Origin: Salinimicrobium catena
GTDB lineage: Bacteria; Bacteroidota; Bacteroidia; Flavobacteriales; Flavobacteriaceae
Reading direction: 5' to 3'
Assembly: GCF_900102915.1 (NCBI RefSeq)
Contig: NZ_FNGG01000001.1
Coordinates: 682,001 to 746,000, forward strand
Length of the DNA stretch: 64,000 nt
This document shows, one piece after another, positions 27,368 through 36,445 of the stretch. The position numbers were made by a program, and so were the translations under genes. The first letter of the stretch is position 1, and each line of letters begins with the position of its first letter. Below the pieces are notes generated by a model that was given only the letters and a program-made list of their open reading frames with translations, ran no database searches and had not been told where the DNA came from.

Positions 27368-27805
27368 ATGTACTCTACCGTTTTCTTTATTCATTCCTGG
27401 TGGGCCTATTTGGTGCTCCTTATTCTTGTGATCGCCTCTATTAATTCCCTTATCGGGTTTTTCTCCAAAAAGGAATATTCAGCCACAGATTTCAGAATCG
27501 CTCTTTTTACGCTGATCGTTTCTCACATACAGCTTTTAATTGGGCTTATACTTTATTTTGTTTCGCCTTATTTTAACGCCTTTTCTGAAGGCGGAATGGG
27601 AGAGGTGATGAAAGACTCAACTCTGAGGCTGTACCTTGTAGAGCATCCTCTTATGATGATCCTGGCGGTGGTGTTAATTACTGTTGGCTACTCAAAGCAT
27701 AAGAAGAAGCTAACTTCCCGTCCAAAGTTCAAGATGCTGGCCATTTTTTACACCCTTGCGCTGGTATTCGTTCTTTCCAGGATTCCCTGGGGTGCCTGGT
27801 TCTAA
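27368..27805 (+). CDS. Small four-helix integral membrane protein
   Basis: 145 aa with four hydrophobic helices (about 8-30, 44-66, 90-107 and 124-142) and short polar loops. Histidines sit in or at the edge of three helices: H9 (IHSWWAY), H53 (SHIQLLIGL) and H93 (EHPLMM). Position and spacing are reminiscent of b-type heme ligands, but the pattern is not a recognised cytochrome signature. No named family is assigned. It lies between the two nuclease genes, and its stop is shared with the convergent EEP gene (CTAA, 27802-27805). Confidence 0.7.
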   Translation: MYSTVFFIHSWWAYLVLLILVIASINSLIGFFSKKEYSATDFRIALFTLIVSHIQLLIGLILYFVSPYFNAFSEGGMGEVMKDSTLRLYLVEHPLMMILAVVLITVGYSKHKKKLTSRPKFKMLAIFYTLALVFVLSRIPWGAWF

Positions 27806-28863
27806 GGTTTTTCTTTGATCAGCAAAACATACACCGGAAAATGGTCACTATATCCTCCGGTGAATCCCCCGTCGCCAAAACTTCGGAAGGGATATCCTTT
27901 GTACTGGCCTGAAGGGGTCACCAGAAACTGTTCGTTAAAAATTCCCGCCTTATAAAAAGTAAAACGGGAATAATCAGAATCCAAAAAGGGACTGGAGACG
28001 ATGATCTGGTCAAAAAGATTCCAGCCGTCACGATATGCCAAACTGCCAATACCTTTCTTGGCTAACGCGGCCATGGGATTATACAGTTCTTTAAACCCGA
28101 CCTCCTTTTTTTCTGATTTTGCACCCAGTACTTTTTTCAGGCTTTTGTTGTGCGGATCATCATTAAAATCCCCAACTGAAATAATTCTTGCATAAGGATC
28201 TGTCCGAAAAAGCGAATCCACGATCTGCCTGTTCAGCAGTGCGGCTTTTTCCCTTTTCGGGCTGCTGGCTTTCTCGCCACCGCTTCGGGATGGCCAGTGA
28301 TTAACGATCACATGTACTCGCTCTCCCTGCAATAGTCCGGCGACCACCAGCTGGTCTCTGGTATAAACCCGTTTATCAGGTTCCTCTGGATCATATAAGA
28401 TCAGTTCATGTGAAACGGAATGCTCCGGCATGAACAATTGCTTCCGGTACAGCAGGGCAACATCTATCCCTCTCAGGTCAGGCGAATCATAATGTATAAT
28501 TCCGTAATTGAAGGGTTCTAAAGCCGGTTCTGCAACAAGGTCTTCGAGAACCTGCAGATTTTCTATCTCACATACTCCTATAATTGCAGGTGGAGCATTT
28601 GTTTCTGAAAACCCGATCCTGCTGATCGCATAGGCCATGTTCTTTAGCTTGTCCCGGTATTTTGCTTCAGTCCAGCGGTCTTTTCCTTGCGGAGTCCGAT
28701 CATCATCAAAAGTTTTGGGATCATCGTAGATGTCAAAAAGGTTCTCCAGGTTGTAAAAGGCGACAGCAGTAATGTTATACTCCTTTTTTTCCTGCCCAAA
28801 AATGCCTTCAGAAAAGCAACAGAGAATGAAAATTATGAAAAGATGGGATCTGCTCCTTTGCAT
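27802..28863 (-). CDS. Secreted endonuclease/exonuclease/phosphatase family protein
   Basis: 353 aa with signal peptide (LFIIFILCCFSEGIFGQ). The EEP fold motifs appear in order: FYNLENLFD, GVCEIENLQVLEDL (metal-binding Glu), GIDVALLYR, VIVNHWPSRSGG (catalytic His), SVGDFNDDP (D and N of the active site) and GYSDHFPVYV (terminal His). All active-site residues are present, so a Mg-dependent phosphodiesterase or nuclease is expected. The targets of secreted members vary (DNA, RNA, phospholipid head groups), so nucleic acid is only the favoured guess here. The gene is divergent from the second TonB receptor with a 108-nt shared upstream region, which suggests coordinated control. Confidence 0.9.
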   Translation of the reverse strand: MQRSRSHLFIIFILCCFSEGIFGQEKKEYNITAVAFYNLENLFDIYDDPKTFDDDRTPQGKDRWTEAKYRDKLKNMAYAISRIGFSETNAPPAIIGVCEIENLQVLEDLVAEPALEPFNYGIIHYDSPDLRGIDVALLYRKQLFMPEHSVSHELILYDPEEPDKRVYTRDQLVVAGLLQGERVHVIVNHWPSRSGGEKASSPKREKAALLNRQIVDSLFRTDPYARIISVGDFNDDPHNKSLKKVLGAKSEKKEVGFKELYNPMAALAKKGIGSLAYRDGWNLFDQIIVSSPFLDSDYSRFTFYKAGIFNEQFLVTPSGQYKGYPFRSFGDGGFTGGYSDHFPVYVLLIKEKP

Positions 28864-28971
28864 GTTAAGTGTCTGGATAATAAATTGTTAAAAACAAAAG
28901 GGAGCGGTTCAAAGATAGATTTTTTAATGTAATATTGTTTCATAAATAATGACTCCCCCTGTTAATTTATT

Positions 28972-31788
28972 ATGGATAAATTTTTACAAGTCAGGCGGGA
29001 GCTCCTGTTACTACTTTCTTTTTATTCTTTTACTGCCTCTGCGCAAACCGCCTCTTTGGAAGGAAGGGTATTGGATGAGCAGACGTCAAAACCCGTTCCC
29101 GGAGTTCTGGTAAAAATAACCGGTACTGCTTTTTTAAAGGAAACAGATGCAGAAGGACATTTTTCCTTCAGCGGAAATCTTCCTTTAGGAGAACAGCTCC
29201 TGGAATTTTCCCGAAGCACTTATTTTACAAAACGCTATCCGGTTATCATTTCCGAAGAACAAAAGAACCTGAAGACTATTTACCTTAAGCCCGACCTGCT
29301 GGAAGTTCAGCAGCAGACAGCAGTGATCAGTCTTTCTGACCAGGAGCTGGATGAAGAGGATGGCGGCTACGTAAATGTTTCCGGTTTACTGCAAGCATCC
29401 CGGGACATTTTTTTAAATGCGGCCGCCTTTGATTTTAGCCCTGCCTTCTTCCGACCCCGCGGTTATGACAGTCAATATTCAACACTGCTCATAAATGGGG
29501 TGGAGATGAACAAATTTTTTAACGGCAGGCCGCAATGGAGCAACTGGGGCGGACTGAACGATGTGCAGCGCAACCAGGTTTTCTCAAGAGGTTTGGATCC
29601 TTCTGATGTTGCCTTCGGAAGTATTGCGGGAACCACCAACATCATTATGCGCGCTTCAGAATATGCCCCCGGGGGAAAAATATCTCTGGCCGCAGCAAAT
29701 CGCGCATATTCCGGAAGGCTTATGGGTAGCTACCATACCGGGATGAATGAAGCCGGCTGGGCTTTTTCAGTATCTGTAGCCCGAAGGTTTGCTGAAGAAA
29801 GTTATATAGAAGGCAGTATATACGATGCCAATTCATTTTTTGCTTCCGTAGAAAAGAAATTTAGTGAGGCTCATAGTCTTAATTTCACCGGTTTTTACAC
29901 TCCCAATATCCGCGGTAAGAATTCTCCCAACACGCGGGAAGTTTACGATCTGAAAGGCAACAGGTATAATTCATACTGGGGACTGCAGGAGGGAGAGATA
30001 AGGAACAGCAGGATCAGAAAGATCCAGGAACCGGTATTTATGCTGAATCACATTTGGAAATTTTCGGATAGAACCAGTCTTAATACCAACCTGGCCTATC
30101 AGTTCGGGAAGGTAGGCAACAGCCGTATTGATTACGGTGGAAGCAGGCTGGTTACCGGTCCAAACGGGGAGGAGATCTTTGTAGGAGGAGGCAGCAATCC
30201 CGATCCTGCTTATTATCAGAAAATGCCCTCTTACTTTCTGCAAAATACCACAGACCCTGATTATCGCAGCGCCTATTTGGCTCAAGAAGATTTTCTTGCT
30301 GACGGGCAATTGGATTGGCAGGCGTTATACCTGGCAAACCAGACCTCTATGGCTGCAGGCGGAAATGCCCTGTATGTATTGTATGAAGATAGAAGTGACG
30401 ACAGACAGCTCTCCGCCAGTTCCATTTTGCTTTCAGAACTGAATACGCATCTCACTTTGAACGCGGCACTCAATTTCAGGGTTCTTGAAAGTGACAATTT
30501 TGCTAATGTTCTTGATCTTTTTGGAGTACAGGCCTGGCTCGATGTGGATTCTTTTTCTGAAGGCTCTGAAGCCCAGAACAACCTGTTAACTCCAAATCGG
30601 CTGGTGGGAGAAGATGACCGCTTTAAATATAGTTATGAATTATCGGCAGAGACTGTAGATTCCTTTGCACAGCTGCAGTATTTTTCAAAAACAGTAGACT
30701 CCTATGTAGGTGCTGAAGCTTTCTATACCCGGTATCTAAGAAACGGCCTTTACCAGAATGGTAATTTTCCCGAAAATTCTCTTGGGAAGAGTGAGCTGCT
30801 GGATTTTTGGAACTACGGAATTAAAAGTGGACTGGTTTATAAATTTTCCGGAAGACATATTCTTGATCTTGATGTAGGGTATTTTACAAAACCACCCACG
30901 CTTCAGAATTCCTTTTCGAATTCCCGGCAGAACAATTTGGTGGTCCAAAACCTGGAAAGTGAAAACGTTACTTCCATTGATCTGGGTTACATTTTTCGCT
31001 CCTCTTTTCTGAAGGGAAGAATTACAGGCTTCTATGGTAATTTTCAAGACGGCACAGAGCTCTCTTTTTATTTTGCCGATGGAATTTCAGGCCTCGGGCG
31101 CGGCAACACCACCGCTTTTGTGCAGGAAGTTCTCACAGGTATTGATCGGCGGCATCTGGGGGTGGAATTCGGTTTTGAGGTACCGGTCACCTCTACCTTA
31201 AAATTGAAAGCTGCAGGCTCTATTGGAGAGTACATCTACAGCAGTAACCCGCGGCTGTACCTTACTTCAGATGATTTCACTGAAACAAGGGAGCTGGGGA
31301 AATCTTTTCTTCGGAATTATCATGTACCTGGAGGTCCGCAACGGGTTGGGCAGATAGGCTTTGAATACCGCGATCCCGACTATTGGTGGATAGCCTCTAC
31401 CTTTAATTACTTTTCTCATGCTTTTATAGATGTGGCACCGCTCACCAGGACAAAGAATTTTGTCACCGATGCCGACGAACTTCCCATAGTCGATTATGAC
31501 CCGGGTACGGCCAAAAATCTGCTGCAGCAGGAACAGTTGGATGATTACACGCTTCTTAACCTGGTAGGCGGGAAATCCTGGAGGCTGAAGGATAAATATG
31601 TAGGAGTATTTTTCAGCATCAACAACCTTCTGGATTCCGAATACGTCACCGGCGGTTATGAACAATCGCGAAATGTGAATTACACCCTGCTAAAAGAGGA
31701 CAGGGAGAGGGAAAATGCTTTGTTCGGCCCTAAATACTGGTTTGGCCTGGGTACCACGTATTACGCTCATGTTTATCTAAGATTTTAA
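28972..31788 (+). CDS. TonB-dependent receptor (second)
   Basis: 938 aa. Signal peptide to about residue 24 (FTASAQ), CarboxypepD-like domain (about 28-105; GRVLDEQTSKPVPGVLVKITG), plug domain (about 130-240; FFRPRGYDSQYSTLLINGVE, FGSIAGTTNIIM), and a barrel ending YYAHVYLRF with terminal Phe. The TonB box is less clear than in the first receptor. Organisation and several plug segments resemble the receptor at 22116, including NGVxxN then WSNW-GL-DV, so the two belong to the same subfamily. The DUF5689 lipoprotein gene follows after 2 nt, marking a receptor/lipoprotein pair. Confidence 0.93.
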   Translation: MDKFLQVRRELLLLLSFYSFTASAQTASLEGRVLDEQTSKPVPGVLVKITGTAFLKETDAEGHFSFSGNLPLGEQLLEFSRSTYFTKRYPVIISEEQKNLKTIYLKPDLLEVQQQTAVISLSDQELDEEDGGYVNVSGLLQASRDIFLNAAAFDFSPAFFRPRGYDSQYSTLLINGVEMNKFFNGRPQWSNWGGLNDVQRNQVFSRGLDPSDVAFGSIAGTTNIIMRASEYAPGGKISLAAANRAYSGRLMGSYHTGMNEAGWAFSVSVARRFAEESYIEGSIYDANSFFASVEKKFSEAHSLNFTGFYTPNIRGKNSPNTREVYDLKGNRYNSYWGLQEGEIRNSRIRKIQEPVFMLNHIWKFSDRTSLNTNLAYQFGKVGNSRIDYGGSRLVTGPNGEEIFVGGGSNPDPAYYQKMPSYFLQNTTDPDYRSAYLAQEDFLADGQLDWQALYLANQTSMAAGGNALYVLYEDRSDDRQLSASSILLSELNTHLTLNAALNFRVLESDNFANVLDLFGVQAWLDVDSFSEGSEAQNNLLTPNRLVGEDDRFKYSYELSAETVDSFAQLQYFSKTVDSYVGAEAFYTRYLRNGLYQNGNFPENSLGKSELLDFWNYGIKSGLVYKFSGRHILDLDVGYFTKPPTLQNSFSNSRQNNLVVQNLESENVTSIDLGYIFRSSFLKGRITGFYGNFQDGTELSFYFADGISGLGRGNTTAFVQEVLTGIDRRHLGVEFGFEVPVTSTLKLKAAGSIGEYIYSSNPRLYLTSDDFTETRELGKSFLRNYHVPGGPQRVGQIGFEYRDPDYWWIASTFNYFSHAFIDVAPLTRTKNFVTDADELPIVDYDPGTAKNLLQQEQLDDYTLLNLVGGKSWRLKDKYVGVFFSINNLLDSEYVTGGYEQSRNVNYTLLKEDRERENALFGPKYWFGLGTTYYAHVYLRF

Positions 31789-31790
31789 AA

Positions 31791-33191
31791 ATGAAAAATT
31801 TGAACCAAATTTTTATTCTGCTTCTCCTTTTACTTAATGCCTGCGTGGCACATGATGATTTTGATCTTCCCGAGACTGTTCATTTGAGTGATGTGGATCT
31901 TGAACCTAATTCTGATCTCAATGCGGTGCTGGGATTATTTTATCAGGACCCTGACGAAATAATCACTTTTCAGGGAGATCTTATTTTTGAAGCCTATGTA
32001 GTTTCAAGTGATGAAGCAGGGAATTTTTACAAGGAACTCATCGTTCAGGATAAGCCAGAAAACCCGACAGCCGGTTTAAATATCAGGATCAATATGAATT
32101 CATATTCCCAGTTTTATGACTTCGGAAGAAAGTTGCTCATTAACGTAAATGGCTTGAGCATCGGCGAAATGAACGGAGTGCCGACTTTGGGCGTAGTCAA
32201 TGGGAAGCAGATCGAAAACATTCCGCAGGCAAAGATCTCCGACCATCTTTTCCGCACAGGTATAGTCGCCGAGATCGTTCCGTTGCAGATAGAAGCCCTG
32301 CAATTCAATGACCGTTATGAAAACCTTTTTGTAGAGCTTAAAAATGTGCAATTTTCGGACTTTCTGGTGGATCCTCAAAATCCGTTCACCTATGCCGCTG
32401 AAGATGTGGATGAATTTGACGGAGAGAGATTGTTGGAAAGCTGTACAGCAGATTTCCCTTTCATATTAAGCACCAGTACCTATGCCGATTTTAGCTCCTT
32501 TAGGCTGCCGGCAGGATCGGGTGATCTACAGGGGGTGCTTACTCGGGACTTCTATGATGAGTTTTATACGATTTATCTAAATTCTCCAGATGATATTCGG
32601 TTCACAGAATCGAGGTGTGAAAAACAAACTTTAGACTGCGGTCTTGCTGCTGCTCATGGTTCAAAAATACTTTTTTCGGAAGACTTTTCAGAACAGACTA
32701 ATAACAAACCTATAAAGGGCAGCGGTTGGAAGCAGATAGTTCAGGAAGGCTCAAAGGAATGGGAAGCCTTCACCGCTACCGGCGCGAATGCTTCGCTGGG
32801 AAGATCGGCACGGTTGCGACCGGCTGGTTCCGGAGATAGAAAAACCGTAAGCTGGTTGGTAAGCCCGGCCATAAATTTTGATACTAACACCGGCGAGGTG
32901 CTCTCCTTTAAAACCTCCACCAGCTTTGCCAATGGCAGTATGCTGGAGGTGTTGATCTCCACCGACTGGGACGGTAATGAAGAAAATTTTCTTCAGGCAA
33001 ACTGGAAAATGCTTTCGGCAGCTTATATAGCGCAGAACTCAGATTTTTTCGGCGATTGGATCTCTTCCGGACATGTGGACCTGTCCTGTGTGGAGGGGAA
33101 AGGCTATATCGGGTTCAGATATACCGGAAGCGATTCCCCTTACTATAACGGGATTTATGAACTTGATGATGTCCTAGTAACCGCTAATTAG
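31791..33191 (+). CDS. DUF5689 / choice-of-anchor J lipoprotein
   Basis: 466 aa. Lipobox LLNAC (C18). Residues about 35-280 fit DUF5689, an OB-like beta domain: FQGDLIFEAYVVSSDEAGNFYKEL-type region, GLNIRINMNSY, GRKLLINVNGLSIGEMNGVPTLG in pieces. About 290-464 resemble a choice-of-anchor J jelly roll (ILFSEDFSE, GSGWKQI, WLVSPAINF, GFRYTGSDSPYYNGIYELDDV). In other Bacteroidota, DUF5689 regions are often found with extracellular nucleases, and OB folds commonly bind nucleic acid or sugar; this is general family knowledge. Placed 2 nt after the receptor, so probably its surface partner. Overlaps the convergent S9 peptidase by 8 nt. Confidence 0.83.
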   Translation: MKNLNQIFILLLLLLNACVAHDDFDLPETVHLSDVDLEPNSDLNAVLGLFYQDPDEIITFQGDLIFEAYVVSSDEAGNFYKELIVQDKPENPTAGLNIRINMNSYSQFYDFGRKLLINVNGLSIGEMNGVPTLGVVNGKQIENIPQAKISDHLFRTGIVAEIVPLQIEALQFNDRYENLFVELKNVQFSDFLVDPQNPFTYAAEDVDEFDGERLLESCTADFPFILSTSTYADFSSFRLPAGSGDLQGVLTRDFYDEFYTIYLNSPDDIRFTESRCEKQTLDCGLAAAHGSKILFSEDFSEQTNNKPIKGSGWKQIVQEGSKEWEAFTATGANASLGRSARLRPAGSGDRKTVSWLVSPAINFDTNTGEVLSFKTSTSFANGSMLEVLISTDWDGNEENFLQANWKMLSAAYIAQNSDFFGDWISSGHVDLSCVEGKGYIGFRYTGSDSPYYNGIYELDDVLVTAN

Positions 33192-35382
33192 TGCCGGCAG
33201 GTTTATCGGGGACCAAGCCTTCCAACTTCAGCAAAAAGGCATATTCCAGGGCAACTTCTTTGTAACGTTCAAACCTTCCCGATGCCCCGCCGTGACCTGC
33301 TTCCATATTGGTGTGCAGGAGCAACAAATTATCGTCTGTTTTTTTATCTCTCAACTTAGCCACCCATTTTGCAGGTTCCCAGTACTGCACCTGCGAGTCG
33401 AACAAACCGGTAGTGACCAGCATATTAGGGTAATCCTGTGCGGTGACATTGTCATAAGGCGAGTAAGAAAGCATATATTCATAGCTGTCTTTGTTCTTAG
33501 GATTTCCCCACTCATCAAATTCATTGGTGGTAAGGGGAATGCTTTCATCAAGCATGGTGGAAACCACATCTACAAAAGGAACAGCAGCTATCACGCCGTT
33601 GAAATTCTCCGGAGCCATGTTCACCACGGCACCCATTAACAAACCGCCCGCACTACCGCCCATAGCATATAAATGGTCAGCTGAAGTATAGTTGTTGTCG
33701 ATCAAATATTCCGCGGAATCCACAAAATCTGTGAACGTGTTCTTCTTGTTGAACATTTTTCCGGCCTCATACCATTCTCTGCCCATTTCCTGACCGCCGC
33801 GAATGTGAGCTATGGCAAAGATAAAGCCACGATCCAGCAGACTCAACCTGTCTGAACGAAACCATGGATCCATCGAGGAACCGTAGGAACCATAGGCATA
33901 GAGGAGGAGTGGAGTTTCTTTGCTTTTTTCCGTGGATTTTTTGTAAACCAGGGTAAGAGGAATTTTCGTGCCATCACGAGCTTCGGCAAAGATCCTTTCG
34001 GTAACATATTCCCCAGGGTCATGTCCCCCGATGATTTCTTCCTGTTTCAGGACTTTTTTGGCCTTTGTTTCCATGTCATATTCAATGGTTGACATTGGAG
34101 TTGTGAGTGAAGAATAGATATACCGGAGTTTATCAGTGTTGAATTCAGGGTTAACAGAGGTGTAGGCGACGTAGGCGGGTTCATCGAATTCCAAATAATG
34201 TTCTTCTCCGTTCTTCTGATTCATGATCCGCAGTTGTGTGAGTGCATTGCTTCTCTCGCTTACCACCAGGTGATCATTAAAGATCTCGATCCCGGTCAAC
34301 AGCACATCCTCCCTGTGAGGGATCACTTGCTTCCAGTTCTCTTTGGAGGTGGCATTTTCAGGCGTTTCCATCAGCCGGAAATTTTTTGCATCCCAGTTGG
34401 TCACCACGTAGAATTTATCTTTGAAATGGTGGATCGTATATTCATGATCCCTTTCTCTGGAGGCGAACTGGCGGAATTCGCCGGTTGGATCGTTCGCATC
34501 CAGAACGTAGTAGTCATTGCTTACCGTACTGCTGGTGCCAATGATAATGAATTCATCAGATTTCGATTTATAAACGCCAATGTAAAAGGACGGGTCTTCT
34601 TCCTGATAAACTAGATCATCCTGCTTGTTAGGCTCCCCAAGTTTATGCCGGAAAATTTTTTCCGAAAGCAGGGAAACCTTGTTTTTCGTGGTGTAGAAGT
34701 AAGTTTCATTATCATTTGCCCAGGCTCCACCTCCGGTAGTATTTTCCAGTACATCATTCAGGATCTCTCCCGTTTCCAGATTTTTGAACTTGATATGGTA
34801 GATCCGTCGGCTTAACGTATCAACTCCAAAAGCCAGCAGGTTATTGTTTGGGCTTACCTCCAGGCCTGTAACGCTGAAGTAATCGTGACCCTCTGCCATT
34901 TCATTAACGTTGAGCAGGATCTCTTCCTCAGCCTCCATGCTGCCTTTTTTGCGGGCATAAATAGGATATTCACCCCCTTTTTCATACCGGGTGTAGTACC
35001 AGTAGCCATTTTTGAAATAAGGAACAGATTCATCTGTTTTCTTGATGCGCCCCACGATCTCTTCAAAAAGCTCTTTTTGAAGGGAGTCTGTATCCTTCAT
35101 CACCGTTTTGGTGTAGGCATTCTCCGCTTTTAGATATTCCAGTACTTTTTGGGTCTGGGCATCGGGATCTTCAGCCATTTTCTGCTCGTCAGAGAGCCGC
35201 ATCCAGAAATAAGGATCTGTACGGGAATCTCCGTGAATGGTGAGGATCGAATCCTTCTGCATGGCATCTGGTGCTTCAGGATAGGATGAAGCGCGCGGTT
35301 TTTGGGTATCTGTGACCTGAGCCAAACCTGCGGAAGCGGTTGTCAAAAATGCGACAAAAGTGATGTAAAGAAATCTCTTCAT
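33184..35382 (-). CDS. S9 family peptidase (prolyl oligopeptidase / oligopeptidase B type), secreted
   Basis: 732 aa. An N-terminal signal peptide (cleavage likely near ASAGLAQ) is followed by a seven-bladed propeller and a C-terminal alpha/beta hydrolase domain. The catalytic triad is S577 (GGSAGGLLMG), D662 (GLFDSQVQYWEP) and H697 (EAGHGGASGRF). HIRGGQEMGREWYEAGK is the conserved segment before the nucleophile. Cleaves short peptides after Pro or basic residues; the GG-E-MGR-WYE segment is closer to oligopeptidase B. Export suggests periplasmic peptide trimming. 3' end overlaps the DUF5689 gene by 8 nt on the opposite strand. Confidence 0.93.
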   Translation of the reverse strand: MKRFLYITFVAFLTTASAGLAQVTDTQKPRASSYPEAPDAMQKDSILTIHGDSRTDPYFWMRLSDEQKMAEDPDAQTQKVLEYLKAENAYTKTVMKDTDSLQKELFEEIVGRIKKTDESVPYFKNGYWYYTRYEKGGEYPIYARKKGSMEAEEEILLNVNEMAEGHDYFSVTGLEVSPNNNLLAFGVDTLSRRIYHIKFKNLETGEILNDVLENTTGGGAWANDNETYFYTTKNKVSLLSEKIFRHKLGEPNKQDDLVYQEEDPSFYIGVYKSKSDEFIIIGTSSTVSNDYYVLDANDPTGEFRQFASRERDHEYTIHHFKDKFYVVTNWDAKNFRLMETPENATSKENWKQVIPHREDVLLTGIEIFNDHLVVSERSNALTQLRIMNQKNGEEHYLEFDEPAYVAYTSVNPEFNTDKLRYIYSSLTTPMSTIEYDMETKAKKVLKQEEIIGGHDPGEYVTERIFAEARDGTKIPLTLVYKKSTEKSKETPLLLYAYGSYGSSMDPWFRSDRLSLLDRGFIFAIAHIRGGQEMGREWYEAGKMFNKKNTFTDFVDSAEYLIDNNYTSADHLYAMGGSAGGLLMGAVVNMAPENFNGVIAAVPFVDVVSTMLDESIPLTTNEFDEWGNPKNKDSYEYMLSYSPYDNVTAQDYPNMLVTTGLFDSQVQYWEPAKWVAKLRDKKTDDNLLLLHTNMEAGHGGASGRFERYKEVALEYAFLLKLEGLVPDKPAGTN

Positions 35383-35618
35383 GATAAAATATTTTAAAAA
35401 GCAGGGGTATTCGCTAAATACTTCGGAAAAATTGCATTTAAGATATAAAAAAATGAAATACCGAAGCTAATTTTTTGAAATCAGGAATTTCTTATTGTTT
35501 AGTTGCTGAAGATCATGCACTGATCTATAAACCTGTTGTTCACCTGAAGATTATTTGAAGCTGGTATTTGGTGAAGATAGATTGAAAAATCCCTTTTTTA
35601 GGAAAATGTGCCGGAAGT

Positions 35619-36353
35619 TTACTCTTCCCTTTTGTAGAATTCCCGGTAAGGTGTCCAGATCTCGAACAGGGGTTCGCCCTTGGAGCTTTTCCCGGAATGA
35701 TGCCACTCCCCATCCTCGACCTTATAATTGAACTGCAATTCTGCGCCAACGCGGCTGTTATCGCGTGAGAAAAATTCGATGTTCTCTGTATACTTTCCAT
35801 CTTCAGCCGAATATGTTCCGCCACCGCTGCCGTAAAACTCTCCTGTATCTGAATTAAAAGCCGCCCACTGGAACCTGTCTCCACTAAGGATCTTGATGGT
35901 TCTTCTTGCTCCCGGGGTGCTGCGCTGTAGCTCTCCGTTGCGTTGCCTGCCGGTGATTATCCAGTTGCCGGAAAGATCATCCTTGTCTGTGGAGATCCTT
36001 TTCCAGGTCTTTTCCGGGCCGTCTGCTATTTCCTGAAGAACGAGTCCGTCATACCTATGATAGCCGGTAAAAGTCACCTCCTGTCCTACCAGGGTGGAAT
36101 CCTCGGTATGGAAATCATAAACTTCAGAATAGCCATTGTCAAGGAAAAACTCTCCACCGCCTGCCGCCAAAAATTCATTGGTTTCAGCTTCTTTTGAGAT
36201 GAATGCAAAATAGCCATCCTGGTAGATCTTAATGACTACCCTGTCATTGACTTCCTTCCCGTCTTCGTGGGTGAGCTTCCAGGCACCTTCCATATCCTGC
36301 GCATTGAGAAGTGTTGATAGAAGGAGAGAAAGCAAAAGTACTAATGTCTTCAT
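35619..36353 (-). CDS. Exported protein with two tandem lipocalin-like domains
   Basis: 244 aa from the MKTLVLLLSL start (an ATG two codons upstream is also possible). Signal peptide to about LLNAQ. The mature protein is a duplication: both halves (about 24-122 and 129-236 in the longer numbering) follow G-x-W near the start, R-x-x-I-K-I-x-x-x-x-x-F, then T-x-E-F...GGG-x-x-x, Y-x-E-x-x-x-F-x-x-x-D-S/N-x-x-V-G-x-E/A-x-x-F. No named family is certain; small Bacteroidota 'membrane or secreted' proteins of this pattern are common. A TACCTTTA box on the minus strand (36374-36381) may drive it. Function unknown. Confidence 0.7.
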   Translation of the reverse strand: MKTLVLLLSLLLSTLLNAQDMEGAWKLTHEDGKEVNDRVVIKIYQDGYFAFISKEAETNEFLAAGGGEFFLDNGYSEVYDFHTEDSTLVGQEVTFTGYHRYDGLVLQEIADGPEKTWKRISTDKDDLSGNWIITGRQRNGELQRSTPGARRTIKILSGDRFQWAAFNSDTGEFYGSGGGTYSAEDGKYTENIEFFSRDNSRVGAELQFNYKVEDGEWHHSGKSSKGEPLFEIWTPYREFYKREE

Positions 36354-36373
36354 ATACATGAAATTAGTTCCTC

Positions 36374-36381
36374 TAAAGGTA
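36374..36381 (-). promoter_or_regulatory. Candidate -7 box (TACCTTTA), minus strand
   Basis: One mismatch to TAnnTTTG, about 20 nt upstream of the duplicated-domain gene start. Confidence 0.33.
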
Positions 36382-36391
36382 CGGCTTTTTC

Positions 36392-36423
36392 CAAAAAAAT
36401 AGCTTCTGTTTTGCAGAAGCTAT
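36392..36423 (-). terminator. Intrinsic terminator after hflX
   Basis: On the minus strand ATAGCTTCTG, a 5-nt loop and CAGAAGCTAT (36399-36408 with 36414-36423) are followed by seven T (A-run 36393-36399 on plus). Confidence 0.82.
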
Positions 36424-36445
36424 TTGAATAATAAGGTGGATTGTT

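Noticed and set aside
22116-33191. Polysaccharide utilisation locus
   Set aside because: No SusD homologue, glycoside hydrolase or polysaccharide lyase is present; the enzymes are nucleases/phosphodiesterases.
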